A stretch of DNA of 30,826 nucleotides from a virus: the IMG/VR virus record IMGVR_UViG_3300032240_002118, positions 1 through 30,826 of that record; one strand, written 5' to 3'. The translations under genes and the position numbers were made by a program. The notes under the pieces are model-generated. The model had not been told where the DNA came from and did no database searches. It worked only from the letters and a program-made list of their open reading frames with translations. This document shows positions 30,296 to 30,826 of the stretch, one piece after another. Position 1 is the stretch's first letter, and each line of letters begins with the position of its first letter.

Positions 30296-30332
30296 TTTGG
30301 TAATCTCAGCTATTCTTCGTATATTAGCTTTG
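30296..30332 (+). promoter_or_regulatory. promoter class 2, copy 3
   Basis: TTTGG (30296-30300), 24 bases, TAGCTTTG (30325-30332), the best match to TAnnTTTG. The leader ends ACCCTAAAATT before ATG 30363, a shorter version of the leader end of copies 1 and 2. Confidence 0.7.
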
Positions 30333-30362
30333 TAATAATAATTGATATTAAACCCTAAAATT

Positions 30363-30758
30363 ATGAATTCTTCAAATTTTGATAATCTCCCCGCCGGCCA
30401 ATTCTTAGATGTGACAGTTTCACTTAATGGAAAGGTTAAAACTCGTAATCTTAAAGTATGTAAAGTGAAGGCTCGTTCATTACTTTTTATTAACGTAGAT
30501 AAAGAAAATCGTTTGAATACCTTTTTTAAAGTAAAATATACTGATATTAAGGATTATTTACCGGCAGTTCACTTACTTCGAATGAAAGATGGTACATTAC
30601 CTGATAAATGGGAATCCGCGTGGGATTCAATTGGTTCACCATCACCATCGGTACAAAGTTATGGTAGGTTCGCTACTGCTACTAAGGGATTGGCATCTCA
30701 AGTTAGTAAACATTTTCCATCAACAACAAACTCAGCCGTTGGGTTTCCAATGGTATAA
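30363..30758 (+). CDS. hypothetical protein (131 aa)
   Basis: Family not recognised. The N-terminal half is predicted to be beta strand (FLDVTVSLNGKVKTRNLKVC, residues about 13-32, then ARSLLFINVDKENRLNTFFKV), followed by a DYLPAVHLLRMKDGTLPDKW segment. The last 40 residues are Ser/Thr-rich and probably disordered (GSPSPSVQSYGRFATATK). The start at 30363 is chosen over a TTG at 30342 because the conserved promoter-leader ends ACCCTAAAATT directly before this ATG, as for its two neighbours. It is followed 3 bases later by another gene. An early or middle gene is inferred from the promoter. Confidence 0.7.
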   Translation: MNSSNFDNLPAGQFLDVTVSLNGKVKTRNLKVCKVKARSLLFINVDKENRLNTFFKVKYTDIKDYLPAVHLLRMKDGTLPDKWESAWDSIGSPSPSVQSYGRFATATKGLASQVSKHFPSTTNSAVGFPMV

Positions 30759-30761
30759 CAT

Positions 30762-30826
30762 ATGAATATCGTATCAAATTTACCACCAGTATCGTTTCAA
30801 TCAGTAGTTGATGGCCAATGGTATAT
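30762..30826 (+). CDS. 5' end of a gene cut by the window edge
   Basis: ATG at 30762 opens MNIVSNLPPVSFQSVVDGQW and runs off the window after 21 codons. It starts 3 bases after the previous stop, with no promoter between, so it is probably co-transcribed. Too little is present to name it. Confidence 0.55.
   Translation, partial: MNIVSNLPPVSFQSVVDGQWY

Noticed and set aside
30342-30362. TTG start adding seven residues to the 131-residue gene
   Set aside because: It lies within the conserved promoter-leader. The two sister leaders end at the ATG.

Overview
The window reads as part of the genome of a contractile-tailed phage (myovirus) that probably infects a Bacteroidota host. All recognisable genes are on the + strand. 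The DNA is AT-rich and tightly packed. The tail genes form a T4-like set: sheath, tube, tail-assembly chaperone, tape measure, baseplate tube-like protein, LysM baseplate protein and hub. The host guess rests on the three promoters at the right end, whose downstream box resembles the Bacteroidota TAnnTTTG element, and on the scarcity of Shine-Dalgarno sites. It is inference, not proof.

Layout. Positions 1-12311 hold a fibre/adhesin cluster: the 3' end of one tail protein, a small tail protein, and five Ser/Thr/Gly-rich fibre proteins. These share a phage-fibre N-terminal domain, VSGSSQ-type repeats, a 70-residue module present four times, and two C-terminal peptidase_S74 intramolecular chaperones. 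A GT4-like glycosyltransferase (12317-13315) follows. Next is a tail protein with an embedded intein-like Hint domain and a C-terminal fibronectin type III domain (13327-14604). Positions 14674-27850 hold the tail: a coiled-coil protein, sheath, tube, a chaperone with a probable programmed frameshift extension, a small protein, tape measure, a 908-residue baseplate/tube-like protein, a gp53-like LysM protein, the hub and a small protein. Positions 27917-29417 hold an overlapping pair, a phytanoyl-CoA-dioxygenase-like protein and an SGNH hydrolase-like protein, ending at a strong terminator. From 29500 to the end there are small unknown genes, each with its own copy of one conserved promoter-leader.

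Regulation. Two promoter families are visible. Transcription units in the structural region start 14-97 bases after a motif ATA(C/T)TTATAT, a candidate late promoter. The right-end genes use TTTGG, 24 bases, then TAGCTTT(A/G)TA, probably an early or middle class read by host polymerase. Rho-independent terminators at 4666, 17985, 19020 and 29439 divide the units.

The most interesting points are the start-less +1-frame extension of the tail chaperone at a run of seven T, the Hint domain with no nucleophile after its C-terminal Asn, the two promoter families, and the modular, duplicated fibre genes next to a glycosyltransferase. No tRNA, CRISPR, insertion sequence, reverse transcriptase or integrase was seen. 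No stretch longer than 300 bases lacks a gene.
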